Positions 1 through 7,000 of a DNA stretch of 12,861 nt are shown here, piece by piece; positions within the stretch are counted from its first letter, which is position 1; each line of letters begins with the position of its first letter. The notes below the pieces were generated by a model. It ran no database searches, had not been told where the DNA came from, and saw only the letters and a list, made by a program, of their open reading frames with translations. The stretch is from Reyranella sp. GTDB taxonomy: Bacteria > Pseudomonadota > Alphaproteobacteria > Reyranellales > Reyranellaceae. The translations under genes and the position numbers were made by a program. Where the stretch lies: positions 1-12,861 of the forward strand of contig JADHLS010000055.1 in NCBI GenBank assembly GCA_016780605.1, in the 5' to 3' direction.

Positions 1-2117
1 AGCGCCGGCAGGCCGCGGGCGGCGCGGTCCTGCACGTAGCCCTTGAGGCCGCCGCCGGTGCCGATGCCCGGCACCGAAGGCGGTTCGAGCACGAACACGA
101 ACGCCTCGCGCAGCGAGAACATCTTGCCGCGCAGGTCGGCCAGGATCTTGTCCATCGGCAGGTCGCGGCGCTCGGCGAAGGGTTTCAGGGTGACGAACAC
201 CACGCCGGTGTTGGGCGCGTTGGTGAAGGTGGCGCCGTCGAGACCGACGAAGGCCACGGCATGCTCGACGCCCGGCGTCGCCATGATCATCTCCGACGCC
301 TTCTTTACCAGCTTGTCGGTGCGGTCCAGCGTGGCGCCCGCCGGCAATTGCAAGACGGCGATCAGGTAGGAGCGATCGAGCTGCGGCACCAGACCGGTCG
401 GGGTGTTGACCAACCGCCAGCCCGTCAGACCCAGCAAGCCGGCATAGACGACCAGGACGATGGTCGACAGGCGGATAATGCGCGCCGTGGCGTGGCCGTA
501 GAAGTTCGACAGCCAGTCGAAGCCGCGATTGAACAGGCGGAAGAACGTGTTGATCGGCCACATCAGCCGCTCGAGCAGGGTCGGCTTGGCATGCTCGATG
601 TGCGACAGCGCATGGGTCTTGAGCAGCACCGCCGCCATCGCGGGCGACAGCGTCAGGGACACGAAGGCCGAGATCGCCGTCGAGGCAGCGATGGTGATGG
701 CGAATTGCTTGTAGAAGGTGCCCTGCAGGCCGGTGATGAAGGCGGTCGGCAGGAACACCGCGATCAGCACCAGGGAGATCGCGATCAGCGCGCCGCCGAC
801 CTCGTCCATGGTCTTGTGGGCCGCGGCCTTGGGCGACATGCCCTGCGTCAGGTAGCGTTCGACGTTCTCGACCACGACGATGGCGTCGTCGACGACGATG
901 CCGATCGCCAGCACAAGGCCGAACAGCGACAAGGTGTTGAACGACACCCCGACCGCGGCCATCACGGCGAACGAGCCGATCAGCGACACCGGGATGGCGA
1001 GCAGGGGGATGATCGCGGCCCGCCAGGTCTGCAGGAACACGATCACCACGATCACGACCAGCAGCAGCGCCTCGAACAGCGTCTCGATCACCGCATCGAC
1101 CGAGGCCTGGATGAACTCCACCGGATTGTAGACCACCGAGTAGTCGAGCCCGGCCGGGAAGTCCTTCTTGAGCTTCTCCATCGTCGCCTTGATCTGGGCC
1201 GAGGTGGCGATGGCGTTGGAGCCGGGGCGCTGGAAGATGCCGAGCGCGGTGGCGTTCTTGTTGTCGAGATAGGCGTTCAGCGTGTAGTCCTGCGCGCCCA
1301 GCTCGATACGCGCCACGTCGCGCAGGCGCGTCACCTGGCCGTCGGGCTCGGCACGCAGCACGATGTTGCCGAACTCCTCCGGCGCGGTGAGACGGCCGAG
1401 TGTCTGCACCGACAGCGTGAAGCCGCCCGGCGACACGGCGGGGGCCTGGTTGATGGCGCCGGCGGCGACCTGCAGGTTGGCCGCCCGCATCGCCAGCATC
1501 ACCTCGCCGGCCGTCAGGTTGTGCGCGGCGACACGCGCGGGGTCGAGCCAGACGCGCATCGAATAATCGCGCGCGCCGAACACCAGCACGTTGCCGACGC
1601 CGTCGATGCGGCCCAGCACGTCCTTCACGTAGAGCGTGGCATAGTTGGAGATGTACTGCTGGTCGCGGCTGCCGTCGGGCGACGTCATGTGCACGACCAT
1701 CATCAGGTCGGGAGAGGCCTTGCGCACCACGATGCCCAGCCGCTGCACGTCCTCGGGCAGGCGCGGCTGCGCCACTGCCACGCGGTTCTGCACGTTGACC
1801 TGGGCCTGGTCGATGTCGGTGCCGGGCTTGAACACGACGTTGATCGACAGGCGGCCGTCTCCGGTCGACTGCGAGACGATGTAGAGCATGTCGTCGACGC
1901 CGTTGATCTCGAGCTCGAGCGGCGTGGCGACGGTCTGGGCGATGACCTCGGCCGAGGCGCCGGGATAGGTCGCCGTCACGTTCACCGTCGGCGGCGCGAT
2001 CTCGGGATACTCGGCCACGGGGAGGGCACGCTGGGCGATGCCGCCCACGATCAGGATGATGATCGACAGCACCGACGCGAAGATCGGCCGGTCGATGAAA
2101 AAATGGGAAAAACGCAT
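1..2117 (-). CDS. RND multidrug efflux pump, inner-membrane subunit (AcrB/MexB, HAE1 type), 3' end cut off
   Basis: Proton-driven inner-membrane pump of a tripartite efflux system, exporting drugs or other amphiphiles through an adaptor and an outer-membrane channel. The frame reads without a stop from ATG at 2117 to the window edge: about 705 residues of a family that usually has 1,030-1,060. It opens MRFSHFFIDRPIFASVLSI, the usual HAE1 N-terminus. The TM4 proton-relay motif GIVVDDAIVVVEN is present with the Asp pair at residues 410-411 (D407/D408 in E. coli AcrB), followed by TM5-TM6 (FITGLQGTFYKQFAIT). It continues past the TM7 region into the second periplasmic half. The start lies 27 bases after the adaptor stop, so the two are probably co-transcribed; no strong Shine-Dalgarno sequence is visible. 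Substrates cannot be read from sequence. No outer-membrane factor gene is visible; it could lie beyond the left edge. Confidence 0.95.
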   Translation of the reverse strand, partial: MRFSHFFIDRPIFASVLSIIILIVGGIAQRALPVAEYPEIAPPTVNVTATYPGASAEVIAQTVATPLELEINGVDDMLYIVSQSTGDGRLSINVVFKPGTDIDQAQVNVQNRVAVAQPRLPEDVQRLGIVVRKASPDLMMVVHMTSPDGSRDQQYISNYATLYVKDVLGRIDGVGNVLVFGARDYSMRVWLDPARVAAHNLTAGEVMLAMRAANLQVAAGAINQAPAVSPGGFTLSVQTLGRLTAPEEFGNIVLRAEPDGQVTRLRDVARIELGAQDYTLNAYLDNKNATALGIFQRPGSNAIATSAQIKATMEKLKKDFPAGLDYSVVYNPVEFIQASVDAVIETLFEALLLVVIVVIVFLQTWRAAIIPLLAIPVSLIGSFAVMAAVGVSFNTLSLFGLVLAIGIVVDDAIVVVENVERYLTQGMSPKAAAHKTMDEVGGALIAISLVLIAVFLPTAFITGLQGTFYKQFAITIAASTAISAFVSLTLSPAMAAVLLKTHALSHIEHAKPTLLERLMWPINTFFRLFNRGFDWLSNFYGHATARIIRLSTIVLVVYAGLLGLTGWRLVNTPTGLVPQLDRSYLIAVLQLPAGATLDRTDKLVKKASEMIMATPGVEHAVAFVGLDGATFTNAPNTGVVFVTLKPFAERRDLPMDKILADLRGKMFSLREAFVFVLEPPSVPGIGTGGGLKGYVQDRAARGLPA

Positions 2118-2144
2118 GGCGAACCGAGAGGGCTGAGGCCGGTA

Positions 2145-3323
2145 CTACTTGCTGCTGGGCTTGGCGTCGGCGGTCTTGATCTCGCCCTTCTGCGGCTTGA
2201 CCTTGGCGCCCGGCCGCACCATCGGGTTGGCGAGCCCGTCCAGAACGACGTTGTCGGTCGCGGCAAGGCCCTCGCGGATCACGCGCAAGCCGTCGACGAT
2301 CGGGCCGAGCTTCACCGGCTTGGCCTGCACCACGTCGTTGTCACCGACCACGAACACGATCTTGCGGGCCTGGTCCGACACGATCGCCGAATCGGGGACC
2401 AGCAGCGCATCATACTCGCCGCCGAACAGCTGCACGCGGCCGAAGATGCCGGGCGTCAGCAGCTGGTTCTTGTTCTCGACCACGGCGCGGATGCGCATGG
2501 TGCCCGAGCGCGCGCTGAGCGTGTTGTCGACGAAGTCGACCTTGCCGTTGCGTGTCCATTCCGTCTCGTCGGACAGGCGGATGCGCACCGGGTTCACCGA
2601 ATCGCGCGCCGAGGCCATGGCGCCCGAAAGATAGAGGCGCGTGTAGCGGATGAAATCGGATTCGGCGACGTCGAACACGAAGCGGATCGGGTCGAGGGTG
2701 ACGATGCTGGCGAGCAGCGTGGCGCCCTGCTGGCCACCCTGGATCAGGTTGCCGGCATCGACCTTGCGGTCGGAGATGCGGCCGGCGAGCGGCGCCCGGA
2801 CGTCGGTCCAGTCGAGATTGAGTTCGGCGTTGCGTACCGCTGCCTCGGCCGCCTTGAGCTGGGCGCGGGCGACGGCGAGGTTGGCCTTGCGCTGGTCGTA
2901 CTCGGCCTCGGGAATGTTCTTGGACTTGACCAGCGCCGCGCCGCGCTCGACCTGCAGCTCGGCGATGTCGACCTGCGCCTTGTTGCGCGCAACCTCGGCC
3001 TCGGCACTTTGGACCGCGATCTCGAACGGCCGCTTGTCGATGGTGAACAGGAGGTCGCCGACATTGACCAGCTGGCCGTCCTTGAAATGGATCTTGTCGA
3101 TGAAGCCTGAGACGCGGGCGCGCACCTCGACCTGGGCCACCGCCTCGAAGCGGCCGGAGAACTCGTCCCACTGGGTCACCCGCTTGGCGACAGGTGGGGC
3201 GATGGTGACCGGCATGGCCGGCGGGCCGCCCTGTGCCAATGCTGGTGGGGCGAGGACTGATGTCGATGTCAGGGAAAGAAAGAGGCTGGCAGCTGCCAGC
3301 AGACGACGAGGATATGCGGACAA
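2145..3323 (-). CDS. RND efflux periplasmic adaptor (membrane fusion protein, AcrA/MexA family)
   Basis: Periplasmic adaptor that joins the RND pump encoded just downstream to an outer-membrane channel. From the chosen start it has 392 residues. Order of parts: signal peptide (AYPRRLLAAASLFL..., likely cut after ALA at about 30); first half of the lipoyl/barrel-sandwich domain (VRARVSGFIDKIHFKDGQLV, containing VSG and KDGQLV); a helical hairpin rich in A/E/Q/K (AEAEVARNKAQVDIAELQVE); second lipoyl half (RAPLAGRISDRKVDAGNLI); beta-barrel and membrane-proximal domains (TPGIFGRVQL). There is no lipobox cysteine, so unlike AcrA/MexA it is probably not a lipoprotein. The start is TTG 3323, chosen because GGGGGAG sits seven bases upstream and the protein then begins exactly with a signal peptide. 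ATG 3365 and ATG 3410 are in frame but lack a ribosome site and add an odd leader. No regulator gene is adjacent. Confidence 0.93.
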   Translation of the reverse strand: MSAYPRRLLAAASLFLSLTSTSVLAPPALAQGGPPAMPVTIAPPVAKRVTQWDEFSGRFEAVAQVEVRARVSGFIDKIHFKDGQLVNVGDLLFTIDKRPFEIAVQSAEAEVARNKAQVDIAELQVERGAALVKSKNIPEAEYDQRKANLAVARAQLKAAEAAVRNAELNLDWTDVRAPLAGRISDRKVDAGNLIQGGQQGATLLASIVTLDPIRFVFDVAESDFIRYTRLYLSGAMASARDSVNPVRIRLSDETEWTRNGKVDFVDNTLSARSGTMRIRAVVENKNQLLTPGIFGRVQLFGGEYDALLVPDSAIVSDQARKIVFVVGDNDVVQAKPVKLGPIVDGLRVIREGLAATDNVVLDGLANPMVRPGAKVKPQKGEIKTADAKPSSK

Positions 3324-3330
3324 ACAGGAA

Positions 3331-3337
3331 CTCCCCC
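3331..3337 (-). promoter_or_regulatory. Ribosome binding site that fixes the adaptor start at TTG 3323
   Basis: On the minus strand this reads GGGGGAG, seven bases before TTG 3323. The two upstream in-frame ATG codons (3365 and 3410) have no comparable purine tract. Peptide sequence after TTG (SAYPRRLLAAASLFLSL) has the basic then hydrophobic layout of a signal peptide, which supports the choice. Confidence 0.6.
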
Positions 3338-3418
3338 GCGCGGACCATTTTGCGGCGCGGCACATGTGGTTGTAGCGCGTCGCAGTTTCAATTCCGTCAG
3401 CAGTAACCATAAGGAATC

Positions 3419-3478
3419 GGCTCCAGATTGAGCCAAATGGATCATGTTGAGATGCAATAGATTCAAGTGTTGCATATT
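3419..3478. promoter_or_regulatory. Divergent intergenic region with two candidate operator dyads
   Basis: This stretch lies between the divergently transcribed adaptor (leftward) and AapJ-like receptor (rightward) genes and is visibly less GC-rich than its surroundings. Two dyads are seen directly: GGCTC-N6-GAGCC at 3419-3434, and TGCAA-N12-TTGCA at 3453-3474, followed by a TTGCATATTGC stretch (3470-3480). TTGAGA at 3447-3452 resembles a -35 box, but no well-spaced -10 box follows it. These could be operator half-sites for a regulator of either gene; the RpiR protein encoded two genes downstream is one candidate. Function is inference. Confidence 0.3.
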
Positions 3479-3529
3479 GCGGGGCTCGCGAGTAGCACTG
3501 TCAGCAGTCGTTTCAGGGGGAAAAGCCCA

Positions 3530-4564
3530 ATGACCATCATCCGTCGACTGCTCGCTGCCGGCGCTGCCATGGGCGTCCTCGCCTTTGCCGCCGCTTCTGC
3601 CCAGACGCCACCGACCTCGACCCTGGAAGCAGTGAAGAAGCGCGGTCAGGTGATCTGCGGCGTCAATGTCGGCCTGGGCGGCTTCTCCTTGGCCGACAGC
3701 CAGGGCAAGTGGTCCGGCCTCGACGTCGACATGTGCAACGCCATCGCAGCGGCCGTACTGGGCGACGCCGCCAAGACCAAGTACGTGCCGCTGTCGGCCC
3801 AGCAGCGCTTCCTCGCCCTGCAGTCGGGCGAGATCGACGTGCTGTTGCGCAACTCGACCATCACGCTGGAGCGCGATGCCGGCATCGGCCTGCAGTATTC
3901 CGGCGTCAACTTCTACGACGGCCAGGGCTTCATGGTGTCCAAGAAGCTCGGCGTGAAGGCGCTGGCCGAGCTCAACAGCGCCACCATCTGCGTCGCTCAG
4001 GGCACGACCCACGAGTTCAACGTCGCGAGCTGGTTCCGCAGCCGCAACCTCACCTTCAAGCCGGTGGTCTTCGAGAGTGTCGACGTGATGTATGAGGCGT
4101 TTTTCAGCGGTCGCTGCGACGCCGTCACCCAGGATTCCTCGGCGCTGGCGTCGGCGCTGGCGACGCGCGGCCGCCAAGCTGACTACATGCTCCTGCCCGA
4201 GCTAATCTCCAAGGAGCCGCTGGGACCGTTCGTGCGCCGCGGCGACGATGTCTGGAACGCCGTCGTGCGCTGGTCGCTGTTCGCGATGCTGGAGGCCGAG
4301 GAGCGTGGCATCACCACGGCCAATGTCGACGAGCAGCTGAAGTCGACTGACGCCCTGGTGCAGCGCCTGCTGGGCGTGAAGCCGGGCAACGGCAAGGCCC
4401 TGCAGCTCGACGAGAAGTGGGCCTACAACATCATCAAGCAGGTCGGGAACTACGGCGAGAGCTATGAGCGCAATGTCGGCGCCGGCAGCCCGCTCAAGCT
4501 GGCGCGCGGGCTGAACGGTCTCTGGACCAAGGGCGGCCTGATGTATCCCCTGCCGTTGCGCTGA
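3530..4564 (+). CDS. AapJ/BztA-type general L-amino-acid ABC transporter substrate-binding protein (orphan)
   Basis: Periplasmic receptor of the polar amino-acid ABC family, 344 residues. The signal peptide MTIIRRLLAAGAAMGVLAFA ends at ASA-Q (about 24/25). The mature part follows the AapJ/BztA pattern: VKKRGQVICGVNVGLGGFS, SGLDVDMCNAIAAAVLGD, ALQSGEIDVLLRNSTITL, GVNFYDGQGFMVSKKL, LPELISKEPLGPFVRRGDD, and a C-terminus with IIKQVGNYGESYERN and GSPLKLARGLN. Length and the spread of cysteines fit that family. Known AapJ proteins bind many L-amino acids and work with AapQMP; none of those genes is in this window, so the partner permease must be elsewhere or the protein may serve as a sensor. The start ATG 3530 is chosen because AGGGGG (3515-3520) lies nine bases upstream; an in-frame GTG at 3467 gives no signal peptide. 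The gene overlaps the regulator gene by one base. Confidence 0.92.
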   Translation: MTIIRRLLAAGAAMGVLAFAAASAQTPPTSTLEAVKKRGQVICGVNVGLGGFSLADSQGKWSGLDVDMCNAIAAAVLGDAAKTKYVPLSAQQRFLALQSGEIDVLLRNSTITLERDAGIGLQYSGVNFYDGQGFMVSKKLGVKALAELNSATICVAQGTTHEFNVASWFRSRNLTFKPVVFESVDVMYEAFFSGRCDAVTQDSSALASALATRGRQADYMLLPELISKEPLGPFVRRGDDVWNAVVRWSLFAMLEAEERGITTANVDEQLKSTDALVQRLLGVKPGNGKALQLDEKWAYNIIKQVGNYGESYERNVGAGSPLKLARGLNGLWTKGGLMYPLPLR

Positions 4565-5448
4565 TGGAAGGCAAGGGTCCGCTCAACGCCTCGATCGTCG
4601 AGGCGTTCGATGCGCTGCCGTCGCAATTGCAGACGGCGGCGCGCTGGATGCTCGATCGTCCCGACGATGTCGCTCTGCTTTCCATGCGCGAGCAGGCGCG
4701 GCGCGCCGGCGTGCCGCCCGCGACCATGACGCGCCTGGCCAAGCGGCTCGGCCTCGACGGCTACGACAGCGTGCGCGAGCTCTATGCCGGTGCGGTGCGC
4801 GCCGGCACGCTGGGCTTCGCCGGCAAGGCGGGCGCCCAGGTAGAGGCGCAGGCGCTGCACGGCGAGCGGGCGCTGGCGGCCGAGATGGCAACGACCTTGT
4901 CTCGCCAGATCGCGGCCCTGGCCGAGCCCGGCGCGCTTGATCGCCTGGTCGATGCAGCGACGCGGCTGCACGAAGCGCGGCGCATCTATTGCCTCGGCTT
5001 GCGCTCCTGTCACGCCGTCGCCTGGCACTTCCACTACATGCTGTCGCTGCTCGGTGACAAGACGGTGATGCTGGACGATGCCGGCGGCACGGGACTCGAC
5101 GCCATCCGCGACGCCGGCCCAGACGACGTGCTGCTGGCGGCGAGCGTGGAGCCCTACGCCCGCGCCACAGTCGACGGCGCGCGCTATGCGGCGGGCCGGT
5201 CGGTGCCCGTGGTGGCGCTCACCGATGCGGAAGTCTCGCCGCTCGCCCAGATCGCCGCCAACACCATCCTGGCGGCCACCGACAGCCCCTCCTTCTTCCA
5301 TGCGATGACGCCGCTGCTGGCGGTCGCCGAGATTCTGGCCGCCCTGGTCGCCGGCCGCGACGGCACCAAGGCGATGGCCGCGCTCGAGCATGCCGAGGCG
5401 CAGCTCTCAGCCTTCGGCGTGCACCTGCCAAGACGCAGCGGACGCTGA
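4564..5448 (+). CDS. RpiR/MurR-family transcriptional regulator (HTH + SIS domain)
   Basis: Likely DNA-binding regulator of the neighbouring uptake and aminotransferase genes. It has 294 residues, usual for the family. The N-terminal HTH_6 domain spans about residues 1-77 (ALPSQLQTAARWMLDRPDDV, then MREQARRAGVPPATMTRLAK as the recognition region, then LGLDGYDSVRELYA). A SIS domain spans about 140-265 (RRIYCLGLRSCHAVAWHF at 140 onward; LTDAEVSPLAQIA later). SIS domains in this family usually bind phosphosugars through an S-x-S-G-x-T type loop; here the equivalent loop is SVEPYARAT (194-202), so a different ligand is plausible. The start ATG 4564 shares one base with the receptor stop (TGATG) and has no ribosome site of its own, which implies translational coupling. 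A hairpin with a T-rich tract follows the stop. Confidence 0.9.
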   Translation: MEGKGPLNASIVEAFDALPSQLQTAARWMLDRPDDVALLSMREQARRAGVPPATMTRLAKRLGLDGYDSVRELYAGAVRAGTLGFAGKAGAQVEAQALHGERALAAEMATTLSRQIAALAEPGALDRLVDAATRLHEARRIYCLGLRSCHAVAWHFHYMLSLLGDKTVMLDDAGGTGLDAIRDAGPDDVLLAASVEPYARATVDGARYAAGRSVPVVALTDAEVSPLAQIAANTILAATDSPSFFHAMTPLLAVAEILAALVAGRDGTKAMAALEHAEAQLSAFGVHLPRRSGR

Positions 5449-5461
5449 TCATGTTTCTTTG

Positions 5462-5562
5462 CCGGGAGCGCGCCACTCCAGTGGCGCATTTTCTCTCTTA
5501 TCCAACACCCCATGAGCGGCTGGGTCGCGGTAATCCGCGACCTTGGAGTGCCGCGCCCCCGG
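5462..5562. repeat. Inverted pair of palindromic repeats between the regulator and the aminotransferase genes
   Basis: Three parts are seen directly. The outer arms 5462-5480 and 5544-5562 form an imperfect inverted repeat matching at 17 of 19 positions. The left arm merges into a perfect hairpin, GCGCCACT-CC-AGTGGCGC (5470-5487). The right half starts CATGAGC (5511-5517) and holds a second perfect hairpin, GGTCGCGG-TAAT-CCGCGACC (5523-5542), nested inside GCGGC (5516-5520) and GCCGC (5550-5554). Read on the minus strand, the left hairpin has a TGGA apex and ends in CCGG, like the units at 7966-8098, so it is probably the same family; the right half shares the CATGAGC start and a CCGG end. 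The array stops seven bases before the aminotransferase ATG. Confidence 0.75.
5470..5497 (+). terminator. Probable intrinsic terminator of the receptor-regulator operon
   Basis: A perfect 8-bp GC-rich stem (GCGCCACT/AGTGGCGC with a CC loop) is followed directly by ATTTTCTCTC. It lies 21 bases after the RpiR stop. Stem strength and T-rich tail fit a factor-independent terminator. The tract is interrupted by C, and the hairpin is also part of a repeat, so termination may be partial or accidental. Confidence 0.45.
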
Positions 5563-5569
5563 TAATGAC

Positions 5570-6892
5570 ATGACCCATCTTCTCCACCGCCAGATCGCCG
5601 GCGCCCTTCCCATCGCCGCCACCGGCAGCGGCATCGAGATCGTCGACGCCACGGGCAAGCGCTACATCGATGCCTCGGGCGGCGCCGCCGTCTCCTGCCT
5701 GGGCCACGGCCATCCTGCCGTCACGCGTGCCCTGCACGAACAGCTCGACCGGCTCGCCTACGCCCACACCGGCTTCTTCACCACCGAGGTCGCCGAGAAA
5801 CTCGCCGACCGGCTGATTGCCGACGCCCCTGAAGGCATCAGCCACGCCTACCTGGTGAGCGGCGGCTCGGAAGCGGTGGAAGCCGCGCTGAAAATGGCGC
5901 GCCAGCATTTCATCGAGCGCCGCCAGCCACAGCGCCGCCATGTCATCGCCCGCCGCCAGAGTTATCACGGCAACACGCTGGGCGCGCTGGCGGCCGGCGG
6001 CAACGAATGGCGACGCGCGCCCTTCTCGCCGCTCCTGATCGAGACCCATCACGTCGATCCCTGCTTCGCCTATCGCTTCCAGGAGCCGGGCGAGAGCGAG
6101 GAGGCGTACGGCCGCCGCGCCGCCGATGCGCTGGACGCCAAGATCCGCGAGCTCGGGCCTGGGACCGTGATGGCGTTCGTGGCCGAGACCGTGGTCGGCG
6201 CCACCGCGGGGGCCGTGCCACCGGCCAAGGGTTATTTCAAGCGCATCCGCGAGATCTGCGACCGTCACGGCGTGCTGCTGATCCTGGATGAGGTGATGTG
6301 CGGCATGGGCCGCACCGGCACGCTGCATGCCTGCGAGCAGGAGGGCATCGCACCCGACCTCATGACCATCGCCAAGGGCCTGGGCGGTGGCTACGAGCCG
6401 ATCGGCGCCGTGCTGCTGGGGCAACAGATCTACGAGTCCTTCGCGGGCGGCAGCGGCTTCTTCCAGCATGGCCACACCTACATGGCCCATCCGCTGGCCT
6501 GCGCAGCGGCCCTCGAGGTCCAGGAGACCATCCGGCGCGACAACCTGTTGGCCAACGTGCGCGAGATGGGCGCCCTCCTGCGCCGGCGCCTCGGCGAGCG
6601 CTTCGGCAATCATCCGCATGTCGGCGATATCCGCGGTCGCGGCCTGTTCCAGGCCGTCGAGCTGGTCGAAGACCGCTTGAGCAAGATGCCGTTCGATCCG
6701 GCGAAGAAGCTTCATGCGCGAGTGAAGAAAGCTGCCATGGCGCGCGGCCTGATGGTTTATCCGATGGGTGGGACCATCGACGGCACGCGCGGCGATCATG
6801 TGCTGCTGGCGCCGCCTTTCATCGTCACTGAAGGCCAGATCGGCGAGATCGTCGATCGTCTGGGCAGCGCCATCGACGACGCGCTCGCCTAA
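5570..6892 (+). CDS. Class III PLP-dependent aminotransferase (omega-aminotransferase type)
   Basis: Cytoplasmic pyridoxal-phosphate enzyme that transfers an amino group between an amine or amino acid and a keto acid. It has 440 residues, the family norm. Seen in order: N-terminal DATGKRYIDASGGAAVSCLGH; cofactor phosphate-binding region LVSGGSEAVEAALKMARQ; RRQSYHGNTLGALAAGGNEW; LILDEVMCGMGRTGTLHAC with the PLP-ring Asp at 240; IAPDLMTIAKGLGGGYEPIG with the Schiff-base Lys at 269; HGHTYMAHPLACAAALEVQE; and the C-terminal RGLFQAVELV. These mark a complete, probably active enzyme of the group often annotated 'aspartate aminotransferase family', but the substrate cannot be read from sequence. ATG 5570 gives the usual MTH- start; TTG 5543 is in frame but inside the repeat. 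No clear Shine-Dalgarno sequence precedes ATG because the repeat ends seven bases upstream. Confidence 0.92.
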   Translation: MTHLLHRQIAGALPIAATGSGIEIVDATGKRYIDASGGAAVSCLGHGHPAVTRALHEQLDRLAYAHTGFFTTEVAEKLADRLIADAPEGISHAYLVSGGSEAVEAALKMARQHFIERRQPQRRHVIARRQSYHGNTLGALAAGGNEWRRAPFSPLLIETHHVDPCFAYRFQEPGESEEAYGRRAADALDAKIRELGPGTVMAFVAETVVGATAGAVPPAKGYFKRIREICDRHGVLLILDEVMCGMGRTGTLHACEQEGIAPDLMTIAKGLGGGYEPIGAVLLGQQIYESFAGGSGFFQHGHTYMAHPLACAAALEVQETIRRDNLLANVREMGALLRRRLGERFGNHPHVGDIRGRGLFQAVELVEDRLSKMPFDPAKKLHARVKKAAMARGLMVYPMGGTIDGTRGDHVLLAPPFIVTEGQIGEIVDRLGSAIDDALA

Positions 6893-6923
6893 GTCTGCAT
6901 ATCTTCCCCCCTGTGGCGGCGGA

Positions 6924-6952
6924 TTGACGGCCTATCGAATCGGTCGAACGAT
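6924..6952 (+). promoter_or_regulatory. Candidate promoter for the sugar ABC importer
   Basis: TTGACG (6924-6929) matches five of six bases of a -35 box and is followed after 17 bases by AACGAT (6947-6952), a weak -10 box with three matches. It lies in the 108-base gap after the aminotransferase and 48 bases upstream of the receptor start. No terminator is seen in this gap, so readthrough from the aminotransferase is also possible. Confidence 0.3.
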
Positions 6953-6988
6953 CCCCCCGCGCTCGATGAAGCGCTTAGCAAGAGATGA

Positions 6989-6994
6989 GGGAGG
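6989..6994 (+). promoter_or_regulatory. Ribosome binding site supporting the GTG start of the sugar receptor
   Basis: GGGAGG lies six bases before GTG 7001. The peptide after GTG, KKLLATTAVVAAALVG, is a typical signal peptide, so GTG rather than a later ATG is the start. Confidence 0.7.
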
Positions 6995-7000
6995 ACGATC

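Noticed and set aside
261..3110. A 949-residue plus-strand open frame running antisense to the RND pump and adaptor genes
   Set aside because: Its translation is Arg/His/Asp/Gln/Gly-rich without any recognisable motif or domain, as expected for the antisense frame of GC-rich genes. The opposite strand encodes two proteins with clear family landmarks. Its length is striking but comes from stop-codon depletion.
3380..3412. A leftward sigma-70 promoter for the adaptor (TTGGCT with a TTATGG-like -10)
   Set aside because: Both boxes match poorly, and many equally good pairs can be found in this AT-richer gap.
3269..4177. A 302-residue minus-strand open frame across the divergent promoter and AapJ-like gene
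   Set aside because: It is an antisense shadow of the receptor gene and runs through the AT-richer intergenic region without any protein motif.
5498..6799. A 433-residue minus-strand open frame opposite the aminotransferase
   Set aside because: Same His/Arg/Gly/Asp-rich antisense composition; the aminotransferase on the plus strand has complete catalytic motifs.
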